DNA of 64,000 nucleotides from Aspidiotus rigidus (Eukaryota; Arthropoda; Insecta; Hemiptera; Diaspididae). Where the stretch lies: positions 10,519,501 through 10,583,500 of the forward strand of contig JAVHKY010000003.1 of NCBI GenBank assembly GCA_035079385.1, in the 5' to 3' direction. This document shows positions 44,131 through 55,015 of this stretch, one piece after another (within the stretch, counting starts at the first letter, position 1; every line of letters starts with the position of its first letter). The position numbers and the translations under genes were made by a program. Below the pieces are notes generated by a model. That model saw only the letters and a program-made list of their open reading frames with translations. It did not search any database and was not told where the DNA came from.

Positions 44131-47080
44131 GTAGTACTAGCGGTTAGTGAAATGATACTGCAAAATTTAGTTATACAATGATACTTGGTATTGTAATAGT
44201 TATGACCGTAAAGAACATTTTCAGGAGGCGTGCCACTCAAAATTTCCCTTAGGGGGCTGGAAGGGGGCCAAAATGTCTCTCAAAAATCAGGATTTTGCCA
44301 ATATCTCAGGAACGGTTGGGTATAGGAGAAAAATACCTCAGTACAAAAATAATCCCCGTATAATTTTACGTAAAAAACGTTCCCTTCATTTTTTCGCTAC
44401 GACTCACCGTTAAACCACAATTGACACAACAAAATTGAAGTGCGTAAAAAACCACATAGTCGGGAGGTACATGGTTACGCGCGACGCCACGCGGTGCACG
44501 GTTATGCCGTGGCTCGGTTTACCAGCTACGCTACGCCCTGTTACCATCGTTTTCAACATTAAACGAGAGAAAGTACGAGATCGAAAATTTTTCATAAAAA
44601 TACCAAAAAAAACCCACTCACGATAGCACACGACTTTTCTTCTTACATACTCATAACTCATTAAGAGAGTAACTCCCACTCTTTGTACTAAATACTGATT
44701 GCCTATCAATTAAGTCCGATATTTGTAGAATCAATAGTAAAACTCAGTTTATGAAGCCTATCATCATGACGTCACATCATCTCATAACAGAATAAGGAAA
44801 CGTAAATTTATTTTATTTAATCAAAAATAAGCAATTTTTTCAACGGTTCGTATTTACTATTATTTGGAACGATGTTAAGAATTGTCATCAATAATGACCA
44901 TCGAAGTATGCGACCGCAAACGGAAAAACGTGCCTTAGCGGCAAAACGTTTGTTTCTAAGACGAGAAAAAACAACTTTTAATTTAAATAAAAAAGAAATA
45001 AAAAATTAAATTGGAAAATAGCAATTGAAAATAATATTTCTATCTCCTGAGACACCTCAAAAAGCTGTCCCAATTAAAAATAATACTCCCACCTTCCGAG
45101 ATGACTTGAATCGGCGTAGTACCTCCTTTTTTTAGCTAGAAAAATCAATAAAACTTCATCTGCATTTTTCCACCTACAGCAATAAAATAAATGGTGAATT
45201 TTTTATCAACTAATAGGTTTATTGATTATCAAATTTTATAAATTTCTAAACACACACCGGGTGTAATACCTCCCTTTTCCAATGAGAAAAGTCGTCAAAG
45301 AAACGCGCGCACTGTGGTCTGGAAATTAGATTTTGCGTCTTCGTATTCAAGCACTTCTAAAAAAGCTTAATAATTACTTCTCCCTAAACGTTAATGTTAG
45401 TCTAATATTGGTCTAGTATACTGTATATTAGTCTGAAAGGCTCAATTCTTTATCATCTCCAATTCCTGGCATCACTTTTTGCTATCACCAGGCGCTCTTC
45501 TTTTCATCCGCTCATAAATCGTAGTCACGCTCTCATCACCACCTTCTACGCAAATTCCATCCTAATATTCTTTAACTGGGAATCTAGCTACAAGGACATC
45601 TGGAAAAAAAAATGGACAAAATCTATATTGAAGCCAAACAAGCAACCAATGACCCATCAGTCAACCCTTCATTCTTTCCCTCGCGTTCCGACCTTTCCAA
45701 ACATATTAAAAAATTAATAATACACCACTCGAGCCTGGTTTACTCATAAGTCTAACCTAAAATCTCACTCAAAGAAACCATTCCAAATTAAAAATAATAT
45801 TCCCATGTTCTGAGACACCTGAAATCAAAACTACTGACCATTACATGTACACAAAAGAATGATCTACAAATCAATAATAAATTAAGAATGAAGTCTTTAA
45901 GCTAGTCTATATTTGATGAACACTAAAAAATTGTACTCATTCATAGATGTATGGATTTTGAAACTCAAGGTTTTTACAATTGAATTTGACTAATATTAAA
46001 AAAAAAAAAGAAATAAGGAACAGCTTAACAAAAAAAATAAAAAAAAATAAAGATTCTTCATGACAATTAGTACTGAAAACAAGAGGATAAGAAAATCCCC
46101 TTCTCATGATGTAAGCAGCTATAAGTGGTTCAAATGTTTAATAGTGAGAAATTTTCCAAAAAATTGATTACATCTCAGAACTACTCATTCAATCGTCAAA
46201 AAAATTGCAGGTGCACATCTCTAGCTATCTTCGTTCCAGCTATTTTTTTATCAACTTCTCTAACACTAAAAAACGGAATTTATGTGATAATATTAAGGAA
46301 AATTATTGTAACACCAACTTAACCCGAGTTGATGACCCGTTTTGTGTAGTAGAATAGCTCGTTAATAATTAAAAAAAAAAAAAAAAGATATAACACTATA
46401 ATCTGCCCAAGTTTCAAAACAATCCATTTAGTAGTTTTACAGGAGTTCCGCGGATAAAAATGTTGATAAGTAAATTACGAGTATATTATAAGGAAACCTG
46501 AACGGACGGGTGTAATACTTCCATTTTCCGACGAGAAAAGTCGGTAAAATTAGACAAAGTACAGAATACGAAAATATTATTCATAAATATAAAGAAAAAA
46601 AATTATATTTAATTCTCAGTTCGACTCGTCCCCCAAGACCCGTAGAAAGCAAACTTGAGGAAACAAAAATAAATGTATGGTACCGATACGCTGGTATACT
46701 GTGCACCGCGTGGCGCGACGCGTAACCGTGTATGTACCCGACTTACATGTTATTTTATATGCTTCCACTTGGTTGCGTTGATTGTGGTTTAACGGTCAGT
46801 CTCAGCGAAAAAATAAAGAGAACCTTTTTCGTGTAAAATTCTACGGGGGTTATTTTTTTACTGACGTATTTTTCTCCTATTCCCAACCGTTCTTGAGATA
46901 TTAGCAAAATCCTGATTTTTCAGCGCTATTTTGCCCCCCTTTTGCCCCCTAAGGGAAATTTTGAGTGGCACGCCTTCTGAAAATGTTCTCTACAGTCTTA
47001 AGTATTACAATACTAAATATAAATGTATAACTAAATTCTGCAGTATTCCATCATGTTTTGTCAGTAACCGCTAGTACTAT
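44131..47080. mobile_element. ~2.95-kb element with ~400-bp inverted ends inside the PLE
   Basis: The left end TAGTACTAGCGGTTA and right end TAACCGCTAGTACTA lead into long arms. Matching features are GAGTGGCACGCC / GGCGTGCCACTC, CCTAAGGGAAATTTTGAG, CCAACCGTTC, GTTAAACCACAAT and the GC-rich CGCCACGCGGTGCAC. The interior has no intact frame, but contains repeated GGGTGTAATACCTCCC and GAGAAAAGTCG motifs (45,260; 46,510) seen again near 57,560. Comparison with intact PLE sequence puts the insertion at GAC-TA-GAG; a TA duplication is possible. Confidence 0.7.
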
Positions 47081-47260
47081 AGAGAGGAAGAACAGAACCA
47101 ACCACCTGGTAGCCGATAGAAATACAGCAGACAGGCAAATGAACCAATCATAACGCAGTATTGTTGTAGTAAATTAGATCACAATATTAAGACTATAAAA
47201 ACTAATGTCCGTGGCCTTATTCCTCAGCAGCGATACAACACTGATAATGGAAGAACTCTT

Positions 47261-48188
47261 GTAAGCTGGCTCCGTAATAAAATAAAATTGTACCCTTTAG
47301 ATCTTTGAAAAAAAGATTTGGACTCGTAATGAAAATAATATGAACTTGGTTACTATAATGATATTATATTATGGGGTACGAATTTGGGCATTGGTGAGAA
47401 GACAGATGGTACACAAAGGAGGAAAGTAACCCCCACAAACAGTTTAGAAGATGCACGCAGTTGTCAAAAAGTTGAAGTTCAAGGTCAAACGATGGATTTA
47501 CAGAACATTAACTCGGGCGCCAACATAAAGGAATACACGAGAAAGTTGAAGGGGCGGGGACAATGAGGGATAGTGAAACAACAAAGAAACAGCGCGCTAG
47601 GTGTTGTGTTCAAAAAGTCACTGGATCCTGTGACAGCGAATAAAAGTAACAGTAATCATAAAATAACAGTTAACGATGATAAACTTCTCAACGCAAAATA
47701 CTCGTACTTTCGCAAGACCTTGACATCAACACCTGTTGATGAACTTTCAAATCGATCGATAGAATGAAATACACGCTGGACCGCTAAATTTTCTAATTAA
47801 ATTGATTCATTCGCACCGACGCGACACGAGGTTTTATGGTTACAAGTGCTTCGTTTTAAGGTGACGACGCGTTACAAATTAAATATGTTGACAAAGAGGT
47901 CGAACTTTACTCTTTTGCACACAATATAATTAGCGATCGTACGAGTTTTGTAGATCGATACAGAATTTCGTACTTTTTCCCTATAATGCTGCTCGAAGTC
48001 GTAGTCTTGCGCTAGTTCACCCTGGCATGCAGCGAGTTCAATTCGCATCAAGATCAACCTCTCATTCGTACCCACGAAGATATTATGTCAAGAACAAAAA
48101 AGCTTTTACGTAACTTCGTATTCTCAACACGTTGACAATAATGCTTCAAAACAAAAAGAAAAAATCTAAGTTTCAACCATACGCATGG
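47261..48188. other. Unrecognised region
   Basis: No gene supported. Several short open frames (for example plus strand 47,384-47,566) have no recognisable motif. Confidence 0.35.
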
Positions 48189-48480
48189 TTTTTTTTTTTT
48201 TTTTTTTTTTTTTGAACTAATTAACTTTTATTCATTTGTTTTATATCCTCTACATGCATCGCCACGGGAATGTACGCGAACCGAAAGAACGTTTTCTTCA
48301 ACAAGGTTATTATCTCCTCTCACGTGACCGTAAAGCGATAAAATTTCCATCTGTAAACGCGCCTCATACGGTTTTTTAAGAATATCACAAAAAATTGAGG
48401 AAGAAAAGTATACACGTGGTTGTCGGCGACAGGCACCGAACATTATGCTTCGCACAGAGGGAAATTAATTCAATGAATAA
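48189..48480 (-). other. Possible retroposed sequence ending in poly(A)
   Basis: On the minus strand, sequence ending GAATAAAAGTTAATTAGTTC runs into 25 A (48,213-48,189 on the plus strand are T). An AATAAA about 20 bases before a long A run is the mark of a reverse-transcribed transcript. A 75-codon open frame (48,455-48,228) ends near it; no family is recognised and no target duplication was found. Confidence 0.35.
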
Positions 48481-49029
48481 AATTTAATCCTTTCTCTTCT
48501 TCGTTTTTTTTTTTTGTTATTTTAACGATAGAAAATTCAGTTACACGCGTTATACATGTGCACGAATTTCAAAATAGTAAACGTTGAACATAGATAAATT
48601 GTCTATTATTGGAAGGTATCTTGTGCAAAGAAAATATGAAGTGAAGCCATCAAAGGAGATACAAAAAAAAATTTTCGATCCATAACTAGAATTTTGAATA
48701 CTACGGTATTCCGAAAGAAAACTCGCTAGAATCCATGAAGAAAGAAATCTCGCAATATTCTTCACTCCTTTCTGATGAGGTTGGAACCTACGTGAGGCGA
48801 AACTAAGATCGTAAGGCCTAAAACGTGAATTTGATCAGAGTTACTTGTATTCAAGAAGAGATGAAAAGAAGAAACCAAGAATTGTTGACATGTTTGGTCA
48901 TGTTTTTGTGCTGGGTCTGAGCCTGAAATTATTATTACGTTACTGTTCGCGTGACCTTGAAACTTCGAAAAATTTCAGTTATAGAGCTTTGAGCCTAGTG
49001 CTGGAAGCTCTATATATAATTTTGAGATT
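48481..49029. other. Unrecognised region
   Basis: AT-rich, no gene or known repeat seen. Confidence 0.35.
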
Positions 49030-49520
49030 TTCAATAAGAAACATGTTCTATGGGGGGTTTTCGAAAAATTTGCCGGACGCCGTGCGCTATCCAACCGAAA
49101 GCTTGGAAAAATTTCGACTCTCGAGCCATAATACATGATAGGAAAGGGACTTGAAGAAATTTCGATCTTCAAACTACTGTATGTATGATAGGAGAGGAAC
49201 TTGAAAACATTTCGACTTTCGAGCTACGTATGAAAGGAAAGGGACTTGGAAAAATTCCGATCTCTGAGCTGTACCGGTATATGATAAGAGAGAGACTTGA
49301 AAATAAAATGTCGCCAGATTTTGACCGTCAAGCCATATATTATGATACAAGGGTCATGTTTGGAAAAATGTTGACTTACGAGCCATAATATATGATAGGA
49401 AAGGAACTTTGAAGAATTTGGACTCAGAAGAAAATTTTAATATATGAAAGGAGGACTTGGAATAATTTCGACTCTCGAGTCTCGAGCCATAATATGTGAT
49501 AGAAGGGGGAAGGGGCCTCT
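49030..49520 (+). repeat. ~55-bp tandem units related to family B
   Basis: Starts at AAACATGTTCTATGGGGGGT. About eight imperfect units follow with GGACTTGGAAAAATTTCGAC, CGAGCCATA and TATATGATAGGA. Related units are scattered through the family B copies. Confidence 0.65.
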
Positions 49521-49724
49521 ACGATAAAAGACGGTCAAGAGCTATGGACCTTGGAGAATCCAAACTTTACGACAAAAAGATGAGCCATCATCTACCACGG
49601 ATCAAGGAAAGGAAAAGGAAGGACTGAGGAAAAGGCGAACGATGTCACCCAGACCACTCCCAACCAGAAACTGAACCATGAAACCCACGACTGAACACAG
49701 TCACAAATTACTAATAAGCACGTC

Positions 49725-49814
49725 CTCATCCTGTGAGAGTGCACTGTTAGCCAAGTTCACAGGATGAGAGACACATGTTAAAAACCGCTGCAGGAAGCAA
49801 CCTTCCTGCAGCGG
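49725..49814. repeat. Two adjacent perfect hairpins
   Basis: CTCATCCTGTGA (49,725-49,736) pairs with TCACAGGATGAG (49,757-49,768). CCGCTGCAGGAAG (49,785-49,797) pairs with CTTCCTGCAGCGG (49,802-49,814) across a four-base loop. Function unknown; they lie in a GC-richer stretch just left of family A. Confidence 0.6.
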
Positions 49815-49904
49815 CGATATTATAAGCAATGTGATATTTCGCGAACAATACACTTGCCTCACCGAGAAAGTTGGGAATGAGGAACCAAGAAAATAATTAA
49901 AAAT

Positions 49905-50400
49905 TTTCTGGCATAGCCAAATAAATGAAGATCATGTTCCGTGTCTTTTATATTTTATCAGTCATCTTGAAATATTTCAGTCTAGGCTTCTACTAGGTCA
50001 AGTGTTCGTGAGATATTATTCGTTTACCCCTTTACCTATCTTGGCGTCGTATAAGTCTTCTATGAGAAATATTTTGAGGTAATTGTGGGTGTTCTATATT
50101 TTGAGGTATCAACTTTCGTGGGTCGAACTCGCTTCTCTCGTTCGCCCCCTGTCTCGCTGTTGTATTGGAATGATATGAGAAAATTCAAGTCTTCTATGAG
50201 AAATATGAGGTAGCGCGAACTCGCTCCGCTCGTTCGCCCCCTGTCTCGCTCCGCTCGTTCGCCCCCTGTCTCGCTGTTGTATTGGAATGGTATGAGACAA
50301 TTCAAGTCTAGGGGACTTGGAAAAATTTCGACTATCCAGCCATATATGATAGGAAAAGGGACTTAGAAAATTTTCCAATTATTAATTATATTAATTATTT

Positions 50401-50442
<42 letters not shown>

Positions 50443-50640
50443 TTATTCAATTATTTAATATTATTTATTTATTTATTTATTTATTATTTATTATTATTAC
50501 GCGGGGTGTACTCGCGAATTTCTGAATCACCCACGGGGTAGAGATTTCTCTTGACGGGGGGGGGGGGGGGGGGGGGGGGGGAGACTCGCGAGTTTCAAAA
50601 TCGGGGTCCGGCGAGAGAAAAGACATGGAACATGTCAATA
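49905..50640 (-). repeat. Dispersed repeat family A, inverted copy
   Basis: Reverse complement of 39,315-40,440 in the same order: AAAATTTTCTGGCATAGCCA, CGATTCATCTTG-like core, CCTATCTTGGCGTCGTATAA, CCCCCTGTCTCGCTGTTGTA, then (TTTA)n, GCGGGGTGTACTCGCG and CACCCACGGGGTAGAGA. A local duplication of CGCTCCGCTCGTTCGCCCCC and a run of 29 G (near 50,535-50,581) are extra. Confidence 0.7.
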
Positions 50641-51430
50641 GTATCGGTATGTCTGTTGGCTTGCTGTAGATTCTAACAGGAAACATGTTCTATGAGGGGT
50701 TTTTCGAAGAATTTACTGTACGCCTTGTGATGTCGATCCCATATCGACCTGATATCGACGTCGACGCGAGGTTGATTTTCGCAATTTCTACCAAGACTTT
50801 GGTTAAAGTAAATTTTGGTCGATTTGACGTCGACTTACGTCGTTCATCGGTCGGCATCGGGTGTCAAGCTTGAGTCAACGTGAAATCGACGCTTGGCATG
50901 GTTCATCGAACGGTAGAAATCAACCTCCGCCCTTCTGACTTCTCATCCCCGATCATGAACGCCCATTACCTGATCAAAGAGCTACCTTGAAACTCGATCC
51001 GAAAATAAAGAGGAGAGAGGGCAACACTAGGGCTCTAATGAGTCTAATGATCTCGACTTGAAGAATTGTGATATCATGCTGTTCATCCCATATGATCAGT
51101 GAGTGTGGGAAGAGTGCTGGAAAGCCTAATGGTTGAAAGGTATGCTCCTAAGAGTAAAAGAAAACACCGCACAAACCGCAACATTTTGAGAACACGCGAG
51201 CGATTTCGGCTAAACAGCCATTCTCAAGAGACGGAAAGCAACTGAACCCAACACCAACAAGAACAAGTACACATAACATCGAAGGAGATCATGATTGAAC
51301 CAGTGAGTCATCGTCGTTAGCACGGATAACCACGACCTACAAAAACGTATTGATTCAAGCCTAATGGTCTTAACATGAATAACGCACGACGTCACGTTTT
51401 GATTTTAAACGACCTTGACCTACAGCTATA
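50641..51430. other. Unrecognised region
   Basis: Begins with a family B-like AACAGGAAACATGTTCTATG at about 50,676. There is a CG-richer part (50,735-50,900) with repeated CGAC motifs. No gene supported. Confidence 0.35.
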
Positions 51431-54319
51431 CAGGGTGGACCAGAAAGATGTTACCAGTTGAATGAAAGTTTGCGCTAAATCTGTCGTAGCGCGAAAACGC
51501 GAAACTTTAGATGTATACTTCGAATCTACGAAATTTGTTTCTCAACTTTATCTTTAATTTGAGCCATATCCGGAGTTTCTACGTCTTTTCTGAGGCGAGT
51601 TTATGGCACAAGATGTGCCGAAAATTCACCAAATCGTCAAAGCACCAAAATAGGTTTATGAGCCCAAAAAGGATCAAAATTTCCCCAAAATGATAAAATC
51701 GCCCAACCTTCAAAGTTTTTCTCGATTCTGAGATAAAATTTAGCGCTGAATCTGAATAAAATTGTTAAGAAATTCTGCGAAGCACCAAAATGGGTTCATG
51801 AGACCAAAAAGGGTCAACATTTCTTCAAAACAAAAAAAAATCGCCTAACCTTCAAAGTTTTTCTTGATTCTAGGGTAGAATTGTGAGCTGAGTTGAAAAA
51901 CAAAAAAATGGTGAATACGAAGCACCGAAATGTGTGAAAGTTCCCAAAAACGATCACAATTTTACCAATTTGGAAATTGCTTAGTCTTTCAAATTTCATT
52001 TGGTTCTCAAAGAAATCGAGCTTCGCGAGAACAAAGATTGCTCGCGGTGATCGACTGAGGCCCTGCGTATGATCGAAGCTGGTAACAGTGTGAAAACTAA
52101 CATTGTTTCATCAGGCGATGGAGAGCATGGTACTGAGATGCTCGTCTTACATTGTGAACTCGCAGTGATTAATTGGCCATATACCACTAGCAATGAATGC
52201 GGGTAAGAGTGCGATCATTTTCTTGTAGCGCCAGCCTAGAGAGTGACGTTTCAGGGAAGCTTGTCTTCCGTTGTCAGCTCGCGTAGAGAGATTGGATAGG
52301 GCCCTCGCACCCGACACCACGGAGTCAAACAAATGCTCAAAAATTCTCGTGGTTTCTCACAGAGGCGCAAATGATGTCGTGGAGTTCTCTCTTTTGTGAT
52401 AAACCACGAGAATTTCTGTGCATTCACCCGGCCGTATCAAACGTGGGGCCCTGACTATTCTCTCATCCTAGCTGCCAACAGAAGACAAGCTTCCCGGTAT
52501 CATTCGCGCCTTAAAGGGAAACCACGAGAATATCATGGTATCTAGGGCCCTATCCACTCTCTCATCGCGAGATGATACCGGGAGACGAGCTTCACGGCAT
52601 CAGTGCCTCCTTTGCGTGAAACCACGGGCCTCAGAAATCATCACAATTTCTCCAAAATGAAGAGTTTTTGCGGAAGCACCCGCCTTGATCATACACGGGG
52701 CCTCAGTCGATCTCTTATCGCGAGCATGTAATGGGAAACGAAATCGTCGATATCATTCTCTTCTCGGCAAGAAACAACAGCAGTTCTGCGGAAGCACCCC
52801 CCTCGATCATACACGGGGCCTCAGTCGATCTATGTTGCACCCAGGGATCATTAGCCTGCTTCCGTCATGCACGGGGTCTTGATCGTTCTATTACCGCGAG
52901 TTCATGATGAAAGTTGAACTTGACGAAATCATTCCCTCCTCCGGGTGAAACCTCAAGAAATTCCGGGCGTTCGTCTGCCTCAATCAAAGACTAAGCTGTA
53001 GCTGATCGCTCATCATGAGCAAGACCAAATTTGCGGTATCCTCCCATTGCCTGAATCAAGGAGTTTTTGCACTTTGGCCCGCTTCGTTTATAGGTGGGGC
53101 GCCAACTGCGAGCACGAAACAGGAGACCATCTTTGCGTTCTTTGACCTAAACAACGAGAGTTTTCGCACTTTTTCTCGCTTTGATCATACGCAGAGCCCT
53201 AGTCGATCTCTCATAGCGAACCTTCAACATAAGATAAATTTGTTTTCTCCCTCCAATCCCCAAGTGAGTAGAATTTCCGAAATTTCCTCTTTCGGATCTG
53301 TCACCCGACCCTAGTCGATCTCTCACTCTGCGAGTACTCGAACGGCAGACGAACTTGTCGACATTCCTTCCATATCCTGAATCAACTATTTTACTGCAGA
53401 ATGAGAAAAATTTTTGATTTTTCTTTTTGGAGATCACCTAGGGCCATTTCAGTATTTTTCTCGGACTCGGCGCTAAATTTTACTTCAGAATTAAAAACTA
53501 CTCTTGAAGATTACGCAAATTTTTCATCTTGGAGGAATTTTGATTCTCTTTGAGCCCATCAACCCATTTTGGTGCTCCGAAGTATTTTTGAAGCATTTTT
53601 TTCGGACTGAGAATCAAAATTTGAAAGTTTGAACGATTTTCCAATTCGGGGAAATTTTGACCCTATTTGAACCCATTAACCCCTTTTTGGTGCTTCGAAG
53701 AACTTTTTAAGCATTTTTTTCGGACTCAGCGCGAAAGTCCACTTGAAAATCAAATTAAAATTTGAAAATTTGAACGATTTTCCTATTTGGGGATATTTTG
53801 GCCCTTCTTAGGCCCATTTACCTCTTTTTGGTGCTTCGAAGAACTCTTTAAGCATTTTTTTCGGACTCAGCTCAAAATTCCACTTAAAAATCAAATCACA
53901 ATTCAAAAGTTTGATCGATTTTCCAACATTGGGAAATTTTGACCTTTTTGGGCCCATTAACCCATTTTGGTGCTTCTTAGGGTTTTGTTACTATTTCCTT
54001 CGTTTTCCCCCTCCAAATTCACTTAAGAAACATTAATTTTATTATTAAAATTTCTGAAATTCAGCTCAATACTGTAAATTAACTAATTTTCGAGCCCTAT
54101 TTTGGGAACCCTGACAATTTGGTGAATTTTCGGCACATTTTGGTCCATAACTCGACTCAGAAAAGTCGTAGAAAATTCGGATATGGCTCAAATTAAAGAT
54201 AAAATTGAGATACCAAATTCGTAGTTTTGAAGTATACATCTGAAGTTTCGCGTTTTCGCGCTACGACAGATTTAGCGCCAACTCCCATTTAACTGGTAAC
54301 ATCTTTCTGGTCCGCCCTG
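51431..54319. mobile_element. CAGGGTG element, copy 2
   Basis: Ends CAGGGTGGACCAGAAAGATG and the inverse CATCTTTCTGGTCCGCCCTG; arms match for more than 150 bp (GTTTGCGCTAAATCTGTCGT, TTGAGCCATATCCGGA). TATA on both sides may be a 4-bp target duplication. The interior repeats the same two array types as copy 1 in the same order: TCGTGGTTTC/CGCGAG units (about 52,000-53,340), then CGGACTCAGC/TTCGAAGAAC units (53,400-53,990). There is no coding frame, so it is non-autonomous. Confidence 0.75.
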
Positions 54320-54930
54320 TATAGATAACCGGACAGTCGGAACACTGGAGCCGATAGACTCCACTTCTCTAAAAAATAGGGACAGGATCTTTCAACCTAC
54401 AAAAGAAGCTACGGGTTATAAAAAGCAGGACGAAGATTGAAGGGTTTAAGGAGATGAGTGATCTCAGAGGGAAGCTTCCCTGAACAGTGTAAACGAACCT
54501 ATTAGGCTCACCTCCTGGAGAGAGTGATGCTCCGAGAGAGAGAAGTTCTGGAGTCCGAAGCTTTAGAAATAAGTTTCTCCCGGACCATACAATCGAAATC
54601 AAGATCCAAGCCGTTAGAATGGGCGAGATACTTGATGACCTCAACCTCCTCAGAGAAAGCCAGAGGAGAAAGAGGGATAGAAACGAGGGAATGGATGATC
54701 GACATTTAAGTACGACCGCGACCTCTTCGTTTCTTCGATCTTGTACGAATTTCAATTCAATAGATTATTCGATTGACTTTGATCTTCCTCTCTTTAATCG
54801 ATATGAGCCGCAATGTTGCTGCCCGTATCCTAAAAATCGCCACTGATGACGTCAGAGTGACAAAACTGGTGTTCTTTGTACCCTCATGATGAGAAACGTC
54901 ATCGTGAAGTCGAGATAGGACGATCTCATC
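54320..54930. other. Unrecognised region with a 128-codon open frame
   Basis: The longest frame here (minus, 54,755-54,369) is rich in leucine and serine, with no motif I recognise and overlapping frames on the other strand. I do not call it a gene. Confidence 0.3.
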
Positions 54931-55015
54931 TTAGGCACCTGGTAGCTCAATTGGAAAAGCAATTGTCATCACATAGAGATGAGGTTGTGGGTTTCAGGTG
55001 TGTCTGGCACCGTAA
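54931..55015 (+). other. tRNA-like sequence, possible SINE head
   Basis: GCACCTGGTAGCTCAATTGG resembles a Pol III A box, and GTTGTGGGTTTCAGG, about 45 bases later, resembles a B box. TCATC-ACATAGA-GATGA could form an anticodon-like arm. The acceptor ends do not pair and the base before the anticodon is C rather than T, so it is not a working tRNA. Confidence 0.3.

Larger units (their letters stand above)
42060..47260 (+). mobile_element. Penelope-like element split by two later insertions
   Basis: PLE pieces are collinear with 29,310-30,030: CACCCCAGGCATAAGTT (end of RT), AACAGATTGCGGCAACCAAC, and a GIY-YIG remnant at about 42,535-42,680 (GVHKLSC, stop, HCEGIYIGETGRKFDIKRKE). The 3' sequence then follows, interrupted at 42,806/43,949 and again near 44,130/47,080. 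After each insert the PLE sequence resumes where it left off (GATATCGCAAAGGCAAAGAA at 44,040; GAGAGGAAGAACAG at 47,082). All frames are broken. Confidence 0.72.

Noticed and set aside
54369..54755. 128-codon minus-strand frame as a host gene
   Set aside because: Low-complexity Leu/Ser composition, competing frames on the plus strand, no motif and no splice context.
54931..55015. tRNA gene
   Set aside because: A- and B-box-like motifs exist but the acceptor stem does not pair and the anticodon loop lacks the expected T.
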